A stretch of 64,000 nt of DNA from Agromyces albus (GTDB lineage Bacteria > Actinomycetota > Actinomycetes > Actinomycetales > Microbacteriaceae): contig NZ_JAUSWX010000001.1 in assembly GCF_030815405.1 (NCBI RefSeq), positions 3,906,001 to 3,970,000 on the forward strand, read 5' to 3'. The notes below the pieces were generated by a model. It was not told where the DNA came from. It ran no database searches and worked only from the letters and a program-made list of their open reading frames with translations. The number at the start of each line of letters is the position of its first letter. Positions within the stretch are counted from its first letter, which is position 1. This document shows, piece by piece, positions 42,250 through 51,535 of this stretch. A program made the translations under genes and the position numbers.

Positions 42250-43635
42250 GTGGCCGCACCCAGCCGTCTCGATTCTGTCATCACCCTCGCCCAGCACCGG
42301 GGCTTCGTCTTCCAAGCCGGCGAGATCTACGGCGGATCCCGCTCGGCGTGGGACTACGGGCCCCTCGGCGTGGAGCTGAAGGAGAACATCAAGCGCCAGT
42401 GGTGGCGCTACATGGTGCAGAGCCGTGACGACATCGTGGGCCTCGACTCGAGCGTCATCCTGCCTCGGCAGGTATGGGAGGCGTCCGGTCACGTCGAGGT
42501 CTTCAGCGATCCGCTCGTCGAGTGCCTGCAGTGCCACAAGCGCTACCGCGAAGACCACCTCATCGAGGAGTTCGAGGAGAAGAAGGGCCGCGAGCCCGTC
42601 GGCGGCCTCGCCGAGATCGCGTGCGCGAACTGCGGCACGCGCGGCCAGTGGACCGAGCCGCGCGCATTCTCGGGCCTCCTGAAGACCTACCTCGGCCCGG
42701 TCGAAGACGAGGCCGGCCTGCACTACCTCCGCCCCGAGACGGCGCAGGGCATCTTCGTGAACTTCGCCAACGTGCTGCAGACGGCGCGCATGAAGCCGCC
42801 GTTCGGCATCGGCCAGATCGGCAAGTCGTTCCGCAACGAGATCACTCCCGGCAACTTCATCTTCCGCACGCGCGAGTTCGAGCAGATGGAGATGGAGTAC
42901 TTCGTCGAGCCCGGCACCGACGAGGAATGGTTCGACTACTGGATCCAGCACTGCTGGGACTGGTTCACGGGCCTCGGCCTCAAGCCCGACAACATCCGCT
43001 ACTTCGAACACCCGAAAGACAAGCTGTCGCACTACTCGAAGCGCACGATCGACATCGAGTACCGCTTCGGGTTCACCGGCGGCGAGTGGGGCGAGCTCAT
43101 GGGCGTCGCCAACCGCACCGACTTCGACCTCTCGACCCACTCGAAGCACTCGGGCAAAGACCTCTCCTACTTCGACCAGTCGAAGAACGAGCGGTGGACC
43201 CCCTACGTCATCGAACCCGCGTTCGGCCTCACCCGAGCGCTCATGGCCTTCCTCATCGACGCCTACGACGTCGAAGAGGTGCCGAACGCGAAGGGCGGCG
43301 TCGACACCCGCACGGTGCTCCGCCTCGATCCGCGCCTCGCGCCCGTGAAGGCCGCGGTGCTCCCGCTGTCGCGCAACGAACGGCTCTCGCCGCTCGCTCG
43401 CGAGGTCGCGGCATCCCTTCGGCAGAACTGGAACGTCGACTTCGACGACGCGGGCGCCATCGGGCGCCGCTACCGTCGCCAAGACGAGATCGGCACGCCG
43501 TTCTGCATCACCGTCGACTTCGACTCGCTCGATGACAACGCGGTGACGGTGCGCGACCGCGACACCATGCAGCAGGAGCGCGTGCCGCTCGCCGAGCTGC
43601 AGGGATACCTCGCGTCGCGACTCGTCGGCGCGTAG
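42250..43635 (+). CDS. glyQS: Glycyl-tRNA synthetase (alpha2, class II)
   Basis: 461 aa. Class II core: [35 protein letters not shown], a zinc-binding insertion with CLQCHKRY and [11 protein letters not shown], motif 2 [35 protein letters not shown], and motif 3 [17 protein letters not shown]. The C-terminal anticodon-binding domain follows. This dimeric single-chain form attaches glycine to tRNA-Gly and is standard in Actinobacteria. It is essential, so the surrounding region is core chromosome. Confidence 0.97.
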   Translation: MAAPSRLDSVITLAQHRGFVFQAGEIYGGSRSAWDYGPLGVELKENIKRQWWRYMVQSRDDIVGLDSSVILPRQVWEASGHVEVFSDPLVECLQCHKRYREDHLIEEFEEKKGREPVGGLAEIACANCGTRGQWTEPRAFSGLLKTYLGPVEDEAGLHYLRPETAQGIFVNFANVLQTARMKPPFGIGQIGKSFRNEITPGNFIFRTREFEQMEMEYFVEPGTDEEWFDYWIQHCWDWFTGLGLKPDNIRYFEHPKDKLSHYSKRTIDIEYRFGFTGGEWGELMGVANRTDFDLSTHSKHSGKDLSYFDQSKNERWTPYVIEPAFGLTRALMAFLIDAYDVEEVPNAKGGVDTRTVLRLDPRLAPVKAAVLPLSRNERLSPLAREVAASLRQNWNVDFDDAGAIGRRYRRQDEIGTPFCITVDFDSLDDNAVTVRDRDTMQQERVPLAELQGYLASRLVGA

Positions 43636-43758
43636 TCCTCGCGACGCCGTCGCTCTCCATCCCGTCCGCATTCCGTAAGGTCTGCGCCGGGTCTGTGCTC
43701 GCACGCTTGGTTAGCGTGAGAGGAGCAGAGTCGCAGTGACTCGCGAATCGAGGTGGAG

Positions 43759-44265
43759 ATGCTGCAGCAGGCACGAACGACCGGCGCGATGATCGCGATC
43801 GCGCTCGCCGCATTCACGCTCGCAGGGTGTGCCGGCGGCACCGAGGCTCCGACCACGACGGCGCCGATGACGGAATCGCCGATGACCGACGAGCCCATGA
43901 CCGACGAGCCCGCAGCTGAGCCCACAGCTGAGCCGACCGAGGAGCCGGCGGCGGATGCCCCGGGCGCCTACGTCGACTACACCGACGATGTCATCGCGAC
44001 GACCGCCGGCCGGAAGGTGCTGTTCTTCCACGCGAGCTGGTGCCCGCAGTGTCGTACCCTCGATGAGGAGCTGCGCACCCAGGGTGTGCCCGACGGGCTC
44101 ACCGTCATCAAGGTCGACTACGACAGCATGACCGAGTTGCGCCAGCGCTACGGCGTCACCCTGCAGACGACCGTCGTCTACGTCGATGACGCCGGCGAGA
44201 TGCTCTCGAGCGCCGTGATCTACGACGAGCCGTCGGTCGCCTCGCTCGTCGCCGCCGGCCCGTGA
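43759..44265 (+). CDS. Thioredoxin-fold lipoprotein
   Basis: 168 aa. Lipobox LAGC (Cys about residue 24) is followed by a low-complexity linker of repeated MTDEP and AEPT units, which would hold the domain off the membrane. The thioredoxin domain has VLFFHASWCPQCRTLDEELRTQ (active-site CPQC) and VKVDYDSMTELRQRYGVTLQTTVVYVD with the cis-Pro region reading TLQT, where the usual cis-Pro appears replaced. It probably receives electrons from the CcdA-like protein encoded next (GTGA overlap). TAGCGT (43712-43717) is a possible -10. Confidence 0.9.
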   Translation: MLQQARTTGAMIAIALAAFTLAGCAGGTEAPTTTAPMTESPMTDEPMTDEPAAEPTAEPTEEPAADAPGAYVDYTDDVIATTAGRKVLFFHASWCPQCRTLDEELRTQGVPDGLTVIKVDYDSMTELRQRYGVTLQTTVVYVDDAGEMLSSAVIYDEPSVASLVAAGP

Positions 44266-45002
44266 CCGCCTCGCTTGCCCTCGCCCTCGCCGCCGGCGTG
44301 CTGACGGTCGCCGCCCCGTGCGTGCTGCCGCTCCTGCCCGTGATCATCGGCGGATCGATCGTGCGCGACGGCGACGAGCGGCGTGCCCAGTGGCGGCCCT
44401 TCGTCATCGCGGGCTCGCTCGCGGTGAGCGTCGTGGTCTTCACCCTGCTGCTGAAGGCGACGACCGCGCTGCTCGGCATTCCCCCGCAGGTCTGGCAGGT
44501 GATCGCCGGCGGCATCATCATCCTGCTCGGCGTCGACCTCATCTTCCCCGTGCTCTGGGATCGGCTCTCGAGCGCGCTCCGCCTGCAGTCGCGCAGTGGA
44601 GAGATGCTCGATCGATCGGTGCGCCGGCAGAGCGTGGCCGGCGACATCCTCACCGGTGCGGCGCTCGGGCCGGTGTTCAGCAGTTGCAGCCCCACCTACG
44701 CCCTCATCGTCGCGGCGGTGCTGCCCGTCTCGTTCGGCGAGGGGCTCGGCTACGTCGTGGCCTACGCGGTCGGCCTCGCCGGAATGCTGCTGCTCATCGC
44801 GCTCCTCGGGCGCGCCTTCGTGCGCCGGCTCGGCTGGCTCGCGAACCCGAACGGGTGGTTCCGGCGCACCATCGGCGTCGTGTTCATCCTCGTCGGCGTC
44901 GCGGTCGTCGCGGGCCTTGACAAGCAACTGCAGACGCTCATCCTCGATCTCGGCTGGTACGAGCCGATCGCACGCCTCGAGGAGTTCCTCGGCTTCAGCT
45001 GA
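44262..45002 (+). CDS. ccdA: CcdA-like cytochrome c biogenesis/thiol transporter
   Basis: 246 aa with six membrane helices. Two conserved cysteines lie in APCVLPLLPVIIGG and SSCSPTYALIVAAVLPVS, the membrane redox pair of the DsbD/CcdA family. It carries reducing equivalents from cytoplasmic thioredoxin to extracytoplasmic thiol proteins. The GTG start overlaps the stop of the thioredoxin lipoprotein gene, making a complete thiol-reduction pair. Confidence 0.92.
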   Translation: MTASLALALAAGVLTVAAPCVLPLLPVIIGGSIVRDGDERRAQWRPFVIAGSLAVSVVVFTLLLKATTALLGIPPQVWQVIAGGIIILLGVDLIFPVLWDRLSSALRLQSRSGEMLDRSVRRQSVAGDILTGAALGPVFSSCSPTYALIVAAVLPVSFGEGLGYVVAYAVGLAGMLLLIALLGRAFVRRLGWLANPNGWFRRTIGVVFILVGVAVVAGLDKQLQTLILDLGWYEPIARLEEFLGFS

Positions 45003-45019
45003 GTCGTTCGGCGGTTGCG

Positions 45020-45724
45020 CTATCGGGCGGCCTCCGCGGTCCACTCGCGCCGCAAGATGCCGTAGACCGCCGTGTCCTCCCACTCGCCGTAGTGGTACTC
45101 CTCTTCGAGCATCGTTCCCTCGCGGCGCATTCCGAGGCGCTCGCAGAGCGCCGCCGAGGCGAGGTTGCGTGAAGCGAGCAGGGCTTGAACGCGGTGCGCC
45201 CTGAGCGACTCGAACGCGAATCGCAGCACCTCGCGCGCGCCCTCGAACGCAAGGCCGCGGCCCTGGAAGGCGGGATGCACGACCCATCCGATCTCGAGCT
45301 GCGCATGCTCCGCACTCGACACGCGCAACATCAGGTCGCCGATGACGCGGTCGCCCTTGGTACCTTCGCGCGAGAACGACAGCGATGGCTCACCCACGAG
45401 CACCATCGCGAAGATCAGTGCGTCATCGTCGTCGGCGATGGTGCGCCACGCGGCGCGCTTCTCGGTGTGCTGCCGGCCCTCTTCGCGGTCGCGCTCCGGC
45501 CACGGGATGAACCGCAGCACCTCGGGCAGTCGCTGGTACTCGTAGACGTCGTCGGCGTCGCTCGGCAGGAGCGGTCGGAGCACCATGCGCTCGGTGCGAA
45601 GCGGCGTCGCGTCGAGATGCGTCGCGTCGTACGGCACGGCGAGGGCGGGCGGCCCGTCGGCTGCCGCGAGGTTCGTGCGCTCATCATCCACGTCATTCAC
45701 TGCAGGCCCGGCCGTCTCGTGCAC
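45020..45724 (-). CDS. GNAT N-acetyltransferase (RimJ/RimL-like)
   Basis: 234 aa. Core: LRTERMVLRPLLPSDADDVYEYQRLPEVLRFIPWPERDRE, IGDLMLRV, LEIGWVVHPAFQGRGLAFEGAREVLRFAFESLRAHRVQALLASRNLASAALCERLGMRREG, with the acetyl-CoA loop QGRGLA. It acetylates an amine, as in ribosomal protein or small-molecule acetyltransferases. The GTG at 45724 is selected because TAGATT lies 7 nt upstream. A polar 40-residue N-terminal extension precedes the fold; an internal GTG at 45697 is an alternative. Confidence 0.88.
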   Translation of the reverse strand: MHETAGPAVNDVDDERTNLAAADGPPALAVPYDATHLDATPLRTERMVLRPLLPSDADDVYEYQRLPEVLRFIPWPERDREEGRQHTEKRAAWRTIADDDDALIFAMVLVGEPSLSFSREGTKGDRVIGDLMLRVSSAEHAQLEIGWVVHPAFQGRGLAFEGAREVLRFAFESLRAHRVQALLASRNLASAALCERLGMRREGTMLEEEYHYGEWEDTAVYGILRREWTAEAAR

Positions 45725-45731
45725 GTCTACA

Positions 45732-45737
45732 AATCTA
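45732..45737 (-). promoter_or_regulatory. Putative -10 of leaderless GNAT mRNA
   Basis: TAGATT, 7 nt before the GTG at 45724. Confidence 0.55.
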
Positions 45738-45789
45738 CTGAGTCCACGAGCGGATGCCGCAGCGAAACGATCACACGACGGACCGAGAC

Positions 45790-47121
45790 TCAGGACGCGT
45801 CGGCCGCCCCGGTCGCGGACTGCGGTCGCGAAACCTCGGACACCGCGGCATCCGGCGTCACACCGAAGACCGCCGCGACACCGTCGACCCACGCGCGCTG
45901 CTCGCCGGCACGCGCGTGCTCGCGGGAGCGCACCATCGGGGTGTGCAGCAGCACGCCGGCCAGGTGGCGGAGCGCGGCCTCGGTGCGGCCGTCTTCGTCG
46001 CCACGGGCGCGAGCGCGCTCGATCTCGTCTTCGAGGATTCCGAAGACGTGCTTGCGCAGGGCGACCACCGCGGGGGCGACGTCGAGCTCTTCGCGCGACT
46101 CGCCGAAGGTGCGGGCGGCGCGGCCGACGATCTCGCGGGCGGCATCCGTGGCTCCGAGCTCTTCGAGCGGAGCGTGGATGCGAATGGTCTCGAGGTCGAG
46201 CAGGTCGACGCCGGGCACCTCGGCGACGTCGGGGGCGACGTTGCGGGGAAGACCCAGGTCGACGACGAGCTGGCGTGCGCCCGGCTTGAGCCCGTCGGAA
46301 GCGGATGCCGCGAGCACGGCGCGGCCCTCGGTGAGCACCGCTTTGTCGACCACGTGGTGCTCGACCGTGGTGCACGTGACGATGACGTCGGCGCTCGCCG
46401 CGGCGACCGCGTAGTCGGCCTTGGTCACAGCGTCGATCGCGTGGCTGGCCGCGAACTTGCCCGCGCGGCCCGAGGGAGAGTACACGCGCACGTCGATCGC
46501 GCCGCGCTCGCGCAGTGCCGCGAGCGACGCGCCGGCGTAGCGGCCGGTGCCGACGAGCAGCACCCGGGCCTCGGCCCAGTCGGGCACGCGGCTCTCGGCG
46601 AGGTCGAGGGCGAGGCGCACGAGCGAGCGGCCTGCGCCGCCGATGCCGGTCTGGTTCTTCACGCGGCGTGAAGTCTGCGAGGCACGCTGGAAGAGGCGCT
46701 CGAGGTCGGGGGTCGTCGTGCCCTCGGCACGGGCGCGCTCGAGCGAACGGCGCACCTGGCCGGCGATCTCGCCCTCGCCGATGACGACGGATTCGAGCCC
46801 GGATGCCACGGCGAACAGGTGGCCGGCCACGGCGTTGCCATGCACGAAGCCGAAGGTCGTGCGCAGCTCTTCGGGCTCGAGGCCGGCAGCCGTGCCCACC
46901 GCGCGGATCGCCTCGTGCACGAGCGGAACCGGCGACGATCCCTCAGGCGCGTCGAGGTCGAGGTAGGCCTCGAAGCGATTGCAGGTGGCCACTACGACGG
47001 CGCCCTGAACCGCATCGTCGACCGCGAGGATGCGCGGCGCGGCGTGTTCCGCGTTCGCCGAAAGACGCTCGAGTGTGTCGAACCCGGCGTTCTTGTGACT
47101 CGCGGTGAGGCAGATGAGCAC
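45790..47121 (-). CDS. hemA: Glutamyl-tRNA reductase
   Basis: 443 aa. The catalytic cysteine lies in VVVATCNRFEAYLDL (Cys about 47), GEGEIAGQVRRSLERARAEG follows, and the NADPH domain begins VLLVGTGRYAGASLAALRERG. The dimerisation helices end in an extended Ala-rich tail. It reduces glutamyl-tRNA to glutamate-1-semialdehyde, the first committed step of the C5 heme pathway, and is the only heme gene here on the minus strand. The GTG is preceded by TAGAAT at 6 nt, a near-perfect leaderless promoter, so regulation would act on transcription or protein stability. Confidence 0.95.
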   Translation of the reverse strand: MLICLTASHKNAGFDTLERLSANAEHAAPRILAVDDAVQGAVVVATCNRFEAYLDLDAPEGSSPVPLVHEAIRAVGTAAGLEPEELRTTFGFVHGNAVAGHLFAVASGLESVVIGEGEIAGQVRRSLERARAEGTTTPDLERLFQRASQTSRRVKNQTGIGGAGRSLVRLALDLAESRVPDWAEARVLLVGTGRYAGASLAALRERGAIDVRVYSPSGRAGKFAASHAIDAVTKADYAVAAASADVIVTCTTVEHHVVDKAVLTEGRAVLAASASDGLKPGARQLVVDLGLPRNVAPDVAEVPGVDLLDLETIRIHAPLEELGATDAAREIVGRAARTFGESREELDVAPAVVALRKHVFGILEDEIERARARGDEDGRTEAALRHLAGVLLHTPMVRSREHARAGEQRAWVDGVAAVFGVTPDAAVSEVSRPQSATGAADAS

Positions 47122-47127
47122 GAGACG

Positions 47128-47133
47128 ATTCTA
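47128..47133 (-). promoter_or_regulatory. Putative -10 of leaderless hemA mRNA
   Basis: TAGAAT, 6 nt before the GTG at 47121; one mismatch from TATAAT. Confidence 0.65.
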
Positions 47134-47197
47134 CCCGCCGTCGAATCCGCTTTTGCCGTGGCGCGTCATCGGGTGAATCGAGCGGATGTCGCGCAGC

Positions 47198-47935
47198 TCA
47201 GCGCATCGCCAATTGCGACCTCGACCGACCCAGCGAGGTCGGTGCCGTCGTGGGGCGCAGGTCGAGGCCCTCGGCCTTCAGCGCGTCGCGGTGCTTGGCT
47301 TTCCAGCTGCGCACGACCGCGTAGAACGGGGCTTCGCTGAGCGCGAACGAGCCCGGGCGTTCGGTGCCGAGCATGATCGGCAACTCGACGCTCGTGCCGC
47401 CGCGGCGCACGCGCATTACGAGCACCGGGACGAGAGACGTGCCCACCACGATCGTGTCGCTGCGGATGTTACGCACCTCGCGCCACGGGAACTGAATCGC
47501 GCGCTGCGGCCGGCGCCCGCCGTTCCAGAAAGAGATGCCGAAGGGGTCGACGACGATCGAATAGCGTCGCGCGAGCTGCACTTCGCGCGACCCCTCGGGC
47601 AGAAGGTCGTTCAGGCTGCGCACGAGCATCCGGCTCCGGATGCCGCAGCTCACCTCGCCCCGCATGGTCGCCTCGAGCGCCGCTCGTCGCGAGCGGGCGC
47701 GGGCAAGATCGTTGAGGTGCATGAACAGCCAGACGAACGCGCCGATCGCCACGATCGCGACGAAGCTGGCGGCGGCACGAGGGCCGGGCACCGGTGGCAG
47801 CAGGGTCATCAGCCGGTCGAGGAACGACGAGCCGGCGATGATGCCGCCGATGAGGAGCGCCGCAGCGGCGGCGATCACCGCGGTGAGGCCGCGACGGTGG
47901 GGCGCGGCGACGTTCATCGCTCGACCACCCGGCAT
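47198..47935 (-). CDS. Membrane protein with two N-terminal helices, unknown function
   Basis: 245 aa. Two hydrophobic helices (about 17-40 and 52-72) are followed by a cytoplasmic basic region including RRYSIVVDPFGISFWNGGRRPQRAIQFPWREVRNIRSDTI and RVRRGGTSVELPIML, which suggests a PH-like/bPH membrane-associated fold. No characterised family is recognised. The ATG at 47917 has GGGTGG 6 nt upstream and may be the real start instead of 47935. Confidence 0.75.
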   Translation of the reverse strand: MPGGRAMNVAAPHRRGLTAVIAAAAALLIGGIIAGSSFLDRLMTLLPPVPGPRAAASFVAIVAIGAFVWLFMHLNDLARARSRRAALEATMRGEVSCGIRSRMLVRSLNDLLPEGSREVQLARRYSIVVDPFGISFWNGGRRPQRAIQFPWREVRNIRSDTIVVGTSLVPVLVMRVRRGGTSVELPIMLGTERPGSFALSEAPFYAVVRSWKAKHRDALKAEGLDLRPTTAPTSLGRSRSQLAMR

Positions 47936-48096
47936 CTGGACACGGGCGGACCTGGCGGCGAGGTCAGGTGTGATTCAACGGGTCGGGGGCACAGCACGAT
48001 ATCGGGCATGTCTTCTCCGTGGGGGGCGGAGGCGCGTCATCGGGAACTCGGCGCGTCGCCATGTTTGGGTGAACACGACGGAACCGACTGTAGCGC

Positions 48097-48124
48097 GGGA
48101 GCGCTCTCAGCGACAGTATTTTTT
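48097..48124 (+). promoter_or_regulatory. Orphan GGGAGCGCTCTC site followed by a T-run
   Basis: GGGAGCGCTCTC (48097-48108) resembles CebR/LacI-type operators of Actinobacteria. A run of six Ts (48119-48124) follows, rare in this genome, giving the look of a short plus-strand terminator. No plus-strand gene precedes it, so its role is unclear. Confidence 0.3.
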
Positions 48125-48191
48125 GGGGCGCTTGTCCCACTTGGCGCGTGCGCAGGCGCGACGTGAGCGGTCTGGCGTCGACCGGACGCGA

Positions 48192-48542
48192 TCAGCGATC
48201 GGTGATGAGCAGCATGTTGCGATCCGGGTCGCGTGTCGTGAAGAACCGGCATTGATCGGGGTCTCCCGAAATCCCCGAGACGTCCATCCCCGCCGCGCGA
48301 AGCGACTCCCGTGTGCCATCGAGGTTGGACACCAGAAAGTTGCACGTGGCCCACTCGAGGCCCGGACGCTGGGCGATCCCGCTTGCCGGCCCGAGCAGAG
48401 TGATGGCCGTGCCGTCGTCGCCCCCGAGCACGGCACTCGCTTCGCCCGTCTCCCGGATCGTCAAGGCGAAGGTGTCGCGATACCAGGCTGCGGAGCTCTT
48501 CGGGTCCTCGACGGGGATGAATGCGGTGGTGATCCGTGGCAT
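48192..48542 (-). CDS. VOC-family (glyoxalase-like) protein
   Basis: 116 aa, one VOC module pair: TAFIPVEDPKSSAAWYRDTFALTIRETGEASAVLGG and WATCNFLVSNLDGTRESLRAAGMDVSGISGDPDQCRFFTTRDPDRNMLLI, with a C-terminal Asp-Pro-Asp-x-Asn typical of the fold. It could be a metal-dependent lyase or dioxygenase, or a binding protein. TACGGT lies 6 nt before the ATG, indicating a leaderless mRNA. Confidence 0.88.
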   Translation of the reverse strand: MPRITTAFIPVEDPKSSAAWYRDTFALTIRETGEASAVLGGDDGTAITLLGPASGIAQRPGLEWATCNFLVSNLDGTRESLRAAGMDVSGISGDPDQCRFFTTRDPDRNMLLITDR

Positions 48543-48548
48543 GGGTCA

Positions 48549-48554
48549 ACCGTA
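48549..48554 (-). promoter_or_regulatory. Putative -10 of leaderless VOC-protein mRNA
   Basis: TACGGT, 6 nt before the ATG at 48542. Confidence 0.55.
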
Positions 48555-48699
48555 GAGCGGGCGAGGCGAGGGATGGAGAAGAACACTCCACCGGTGCCTG
48601 TCACGCGCTCCATATGTCGATCCCCGTTGTCTCGGCTTCGCGGCGGTGAGAAGTGTGACTCACCTTCGGACTCATACGGGGCCAGAGTGCGCCCGCCTG

Positions 48700-49242
48700 T
48701 CAGAGCGCCCGCGAGAACGCCACCCGGTGCTCGCCCGGCCCGTCGTAGTCGCGCCAGGCGCGCACGCCGTCGTAGTCGGTGTCGCCGGATGCCTCGAAGC
48801 CGAGCGCCGCGTGGAACGCCTGGGAGCGGCGGTTCGGCACTCCGGTGATCGCGTCGACGCGGTGGCATCCGGCGGCACGGGCCTCGGCGAAGAATGTCTC
48901 GTAGAGGGTGCGGGCGAGGCCGAGGTGGCGGAGGTCGGGGCGCACGCCGACGAAATGGATGTACGCGACGTCCGGTTGGGCGTGGGAATGGAAGCCGATG
49001 AGGAAGGCGGCCAGGCCGTCGGCGTCTTCGGCGAGGAAGCTCGTGTCGCTGAAATGCTGGAAGAACAGCGGCGGCAGCAGCAGGTGGAGCGAGGTGGCGG
49101 GCATGCCCCACCAGTCCGGGATCGCGGCGACGACGGCCGGTTGGTCGGCGACGCGAGGGCGACGCACCACGAGGCCACGCGGCAGAGCGGCATCGGCCGG
49201 GAGCTCGATCGGCGGCTGCAGCATCCGTGGTTCAAAGGCCAT
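48700..49242 (-). CDS. GNAT N-acetyltransferase
   Basis: 180 aa. RRPRVADQPAVVAAIPDWWG at the N-terminus, then FLIGFHSHAQPDVAYIHFVGVRPDLRHLGLARTLYETFFAEARAAGCHRVDAITGVPNRRSQAFHAALGFEASGD, where VRPDLRHLGLAR is the acetyl-CoA loop. The Trp-Trp-Gly and the IHFVGVRP form match a common actinobacterial GNAT group of unknown substrate. I use the ATG at 49242; a TTG five codons earlier is possible. Confidence 0.88.
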   Translation of the reverse strand: MAFEPRMLQPPIELPADAALPRGLVVRRPRVADQPAVVAAIPDWWGMPATSLHLLLPPLFFQHFSDTSFLAEDADGLAAFLIGFHSHAQPDVAYIHFVGVRPDLRHLGLARTLYETFFAEARAAGCHRVDAITGVPNRRSQAFHAALGFEASGDTDYDGVRAWRDYDGPGEHRVAFSRAL

Positions 49243-49272
49243 GGTCGATTGTCGCAACCCGGCTTGAGACCG

Positions 49273-50223
49273 TCACTTCCGCGAGCGGCCGACCGGCTCG
49301 GGCGGTCGCGCAGCAGGAACCTCTGCCGGCTCGGGACTCGGCACCCTTCGGCGCGACAGGGCGACGCCGACGAGGGCGATCACGCCGCCCACGATCGCGA
49401 GGAGGGCCGGAACCTCGGCGAACAGGATGAGGCTGAGCACGATCGTCACCGGCGGGACGATGTAGGTCGAGACGCCGAGCTGGCCCGCGGGCATCCGTGA
49501 CAGGGCATAGGACCACGTCGTGTAGCCGAGCGCCGTGGGAATCGCGCCGAGCCAGATCATGCCGATCAGCCCTTCGACCGGGGCGGACTGGATGCCCGCG
49601 ATGAACTCACCGGCGAACGGCAGGCAGACGACCATTCCGATCACGCAGCCGAGCCAGACCACTTGCGCACTGGGAAGCCTCGCGAGCACGGGCTTCTGGA
49701 ACAGCACGCCGGCGGCGTAGGTGAGGGCGGCGAGCAGCGCCCAGAACACGCCGATGCCGGCGCCGAGCACCGAACCGCCCGTGCCGACGCCGATGAGCAC
49801 GACACCGAGGAACGCGACCGCCGTGCCGATCAGGAGCCACCTCGGAAGGCCCTCGCCGAGGAAGATCCCGGCGCCGAGGGCGATCAGGATCGGGCCGATG
49901 TTGACGATCATCGCGGTCGTGCCGGCGTCGAGCGTCTGCTCGGCGAGGTTGAGCAGAATGCTGTAGCCGCCGAACCACAGGCCGCCGAAACCCAACAGGA
50001 GCAACCACTCGCGACGCGTCGGCGCGATCCACTTGTGCCGCAGCAGCAACGGGGCCAGCAGGATGGAGCCGACGATGAGCCGTCCGAGCGCGAGCCCGCC
50101 GGCGGTGAAGTGGGGCGCGGTGCTCCGAACGACGATGAACGCGCTCGCCCACGCCAGGATCGTCACGCCGATGGCGATGTAGACGAGTGGGGTCACGGTC
50201 TTCGTTCGTTGCGCAGTGCTCAC
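49273..50223 (-). CDS. DMT-superfamily (EamA) transporter
   Basis: 316 aa with ten hydrophobic helices in two EamA repeats: FIVVRSTAPHFTAGGLALGRLIVGSILLAPLLL and IWLGAIPTALGYTTWSYALSRMPAGQLGVSTYIVPPVTIVLSLILFAEVP, the latter being the conserved end of the second repeat. It probably exports an amino acid or other metabolite. The GTG start follows TAGCTT by 6 nt. A Pro/Arg-rich tail ends the protein. Confidence 0.92.
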   Translation of the reverse strand: MSTAQRTKTVTPLVYIAIGVTILAWASAFIVVRSTAPHFTAGGLALGRLIVGSILLAPLLLRHKWIAPTRREWLLLLGFGGLWFGGYSILLNLAEQTLDAGTTAMIVNIGPILIALGAGIFLGEGLPRWLLIGTAVAFLGVVLIGVGTGGSVLGAGIGVFWALLAALTYAAGVLFQKPVLARLPSAQVVWLGCVIGMVVCLPFAGEFIAGIQSAPVEGLIGMIWLGAIPTALGYTTWSYALSRMPAGQLGVSTYIVPPVTIVLSLILFAEVPALLAIVGGVIALVGVALSRRRVPSPEPAEVPAARPPEPVGRSRK

Positions 50224-50229
50224 AGACTG

Positions 50230-50235
50230 AAGCTA
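50230..50235 (-). promoter_or_regulatory. Putative -10 of leaderless DMT-transporter mRNA
   Basis: TAGCTT, 6 nt before the GTG at 50223. Confidence 0.55.
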
Positions 50236-50386
50236 GTTGGGTGCGCGGGCGCCGCCGCGACGCCGCCGGCGATCTGGCAGAGGATCGCGGATCGACGTCG
50301 GAAAGCAGTCGGTCGGTCACGGCCCAGTCCATGCAGATCGTGCTGGAGCAGCGCTCGCACGGAGACCCTCAGCCCGATACGAGACA

Positions 50387-51535
50387 ATGTCACGCGTGAT
50401 CCTCTCCCCGCAGCATCCGCTCTCCGCCGGCCTCACGTCTGACTCGCGCCTCGTGCGCGCATATAGGGGAGAGCGTTCGGACACGACGCCCGTGTGGTTC
50501 ATGCGGCAGGCCGGGCGGTCGCTGCCCGAGTATCGCGACCTGCGCGTCGGCACGCGCATGCTCGACGCGTGCCTCGACCCCGAGATGGCGAGCGAGATCA
50601 CGCTGCAGCCCGTGCGTCGGCACAAGGTCGACGCGGGCATCTTCTTCAGCGACATCGTCGTGCCGTTGAAGCTCGTGGGCGTCGATGTCGAGATCCAGCC
50701 GGGGCGCGGGCCCGTGTTCGGTAGGGGATACGCGGATGCCGCGGGGGTCGCGGAGTTGACGAGCGTTGATCCTGCTCGGCTTGATGATGCATCGGGGCCG
50801 ATTTCGGAGGCGGTCGAACGCACGATCGCCGAGCTCAACATCACCGACAACGGATCCGCCACCGCCACGCCGCTCATCGGGTTCGCCGGGGCGCCGTTCA
50901 CGCTCGCGGCGTACCTCGCCGAGGGCGGCCCGTCGAAAGACCACCTCGCCGCCCGCACGCTCATGCACGCCGACGCGGGCGCCTGGCGCGCGCTCATGGA
51001 CTGGACGGCCGAACTCAGCGGACGCTTCCTGCGTGCACAGGTGCTCGCCGGGGCATCCGCCGCCCAGCTCTTCGACTCGTGGGCCGGCGCCCTCTCGCTC
51101 GAGGACTACGAGCGCCACGTCGCGCCCGCCTCGGCGAAGGCGCTCAGCTTCGTGCACGACCTCGAGTACGAGGCGACGGATGCCGCGGGCACGGCCGTGA
51201 CCCGCCACGTGCCGGTGGTGCACTTCGGCGTCGGCACCGGCGAACTGCTCGGCGCGATGGAGGGCGTCGGCGTCGACACCGTCGGCGTGGACTACCGCGT
51301 GCCGCTCGACGTCGCCGCCCAGCGCGTCGGCGCGGGCGTTCCCCTGCAGGGCAACCTCGACCCCGCACTGCTCGCCGCGCCCTGGCCCGTGCTCGAGGGC
51401 GCCGTGAGCGAGGTGCTGCGCCGCGGGCAGGTCGCTCCGGCCCACGTCTTCAACCTCGGCCACGGCGTGCCGCCCGAGACCGATCCCACCGTGCTCACCC
51501 GGGTGGTCGAGCTCGTGCACGAGGCAGGCGCATGA
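50387..51535 (+). CDS. hemE: Uroporphyrinogen decarboxylase
   Basis: 382 aa. Signature VWFMRQAGRSLPEYRDLRVG near the N-terminus, the second motif GFAGAPFTLAAYLAEGGPSKDH, and the C-terminal PLQGNLDPALLAAPWPVL and FNLGHGVPPETDPTVLTRVVELVHE. It removes four acetate carboxyls from uroporphyrinogen III to give coproporphyrinogen III. The start is ATG 50387 or GTG 50396; GACAAT lies 7 nt before the GTG and may make that the leaderless start. It overlaps hemG by ATGA. Confidence 0.95.
   Translation: MSRVILSPQHPLSAGLTSDSRLVRAYRGERSDTTPVWFMRQAGRSLPEYRDLRVGTRMLDACLDPEMASEITLQPVRRHKVDAGIFFSDIVVPLKLVGVDVEIQPGRGPVFGRGYADAAGVAELTSVDPARLDDASGPISEAVERTIAELNITDNGSATATPLIGFAGAPFTLAAYLAEGGPSKDHLAARTLMHADAGAWRALMDWTAELSGRFLRAQVLAGASAAQLFDSWAGALSLEDYERHVAPASAKALSFVHDLEYEATDAAGTAVTRHVPVVHFGVGTGELLGAMEGVGVDTVGVDYRVPLDVAAQRVGAGVPLQGNLDPALLAAPWPVLEGAVSEVLRRGQVAPAHVFNLGHGVPPETDPTVLTRVVELVHEAGA

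Noticed and set aside
42070..43704. Upstream extension of the esterase frame (980-codon frame)
   Set aside because: The extension is antisense to glyQS. The real start is the GTG at 42069, where the membrane helices begin and a ribosome site is present.
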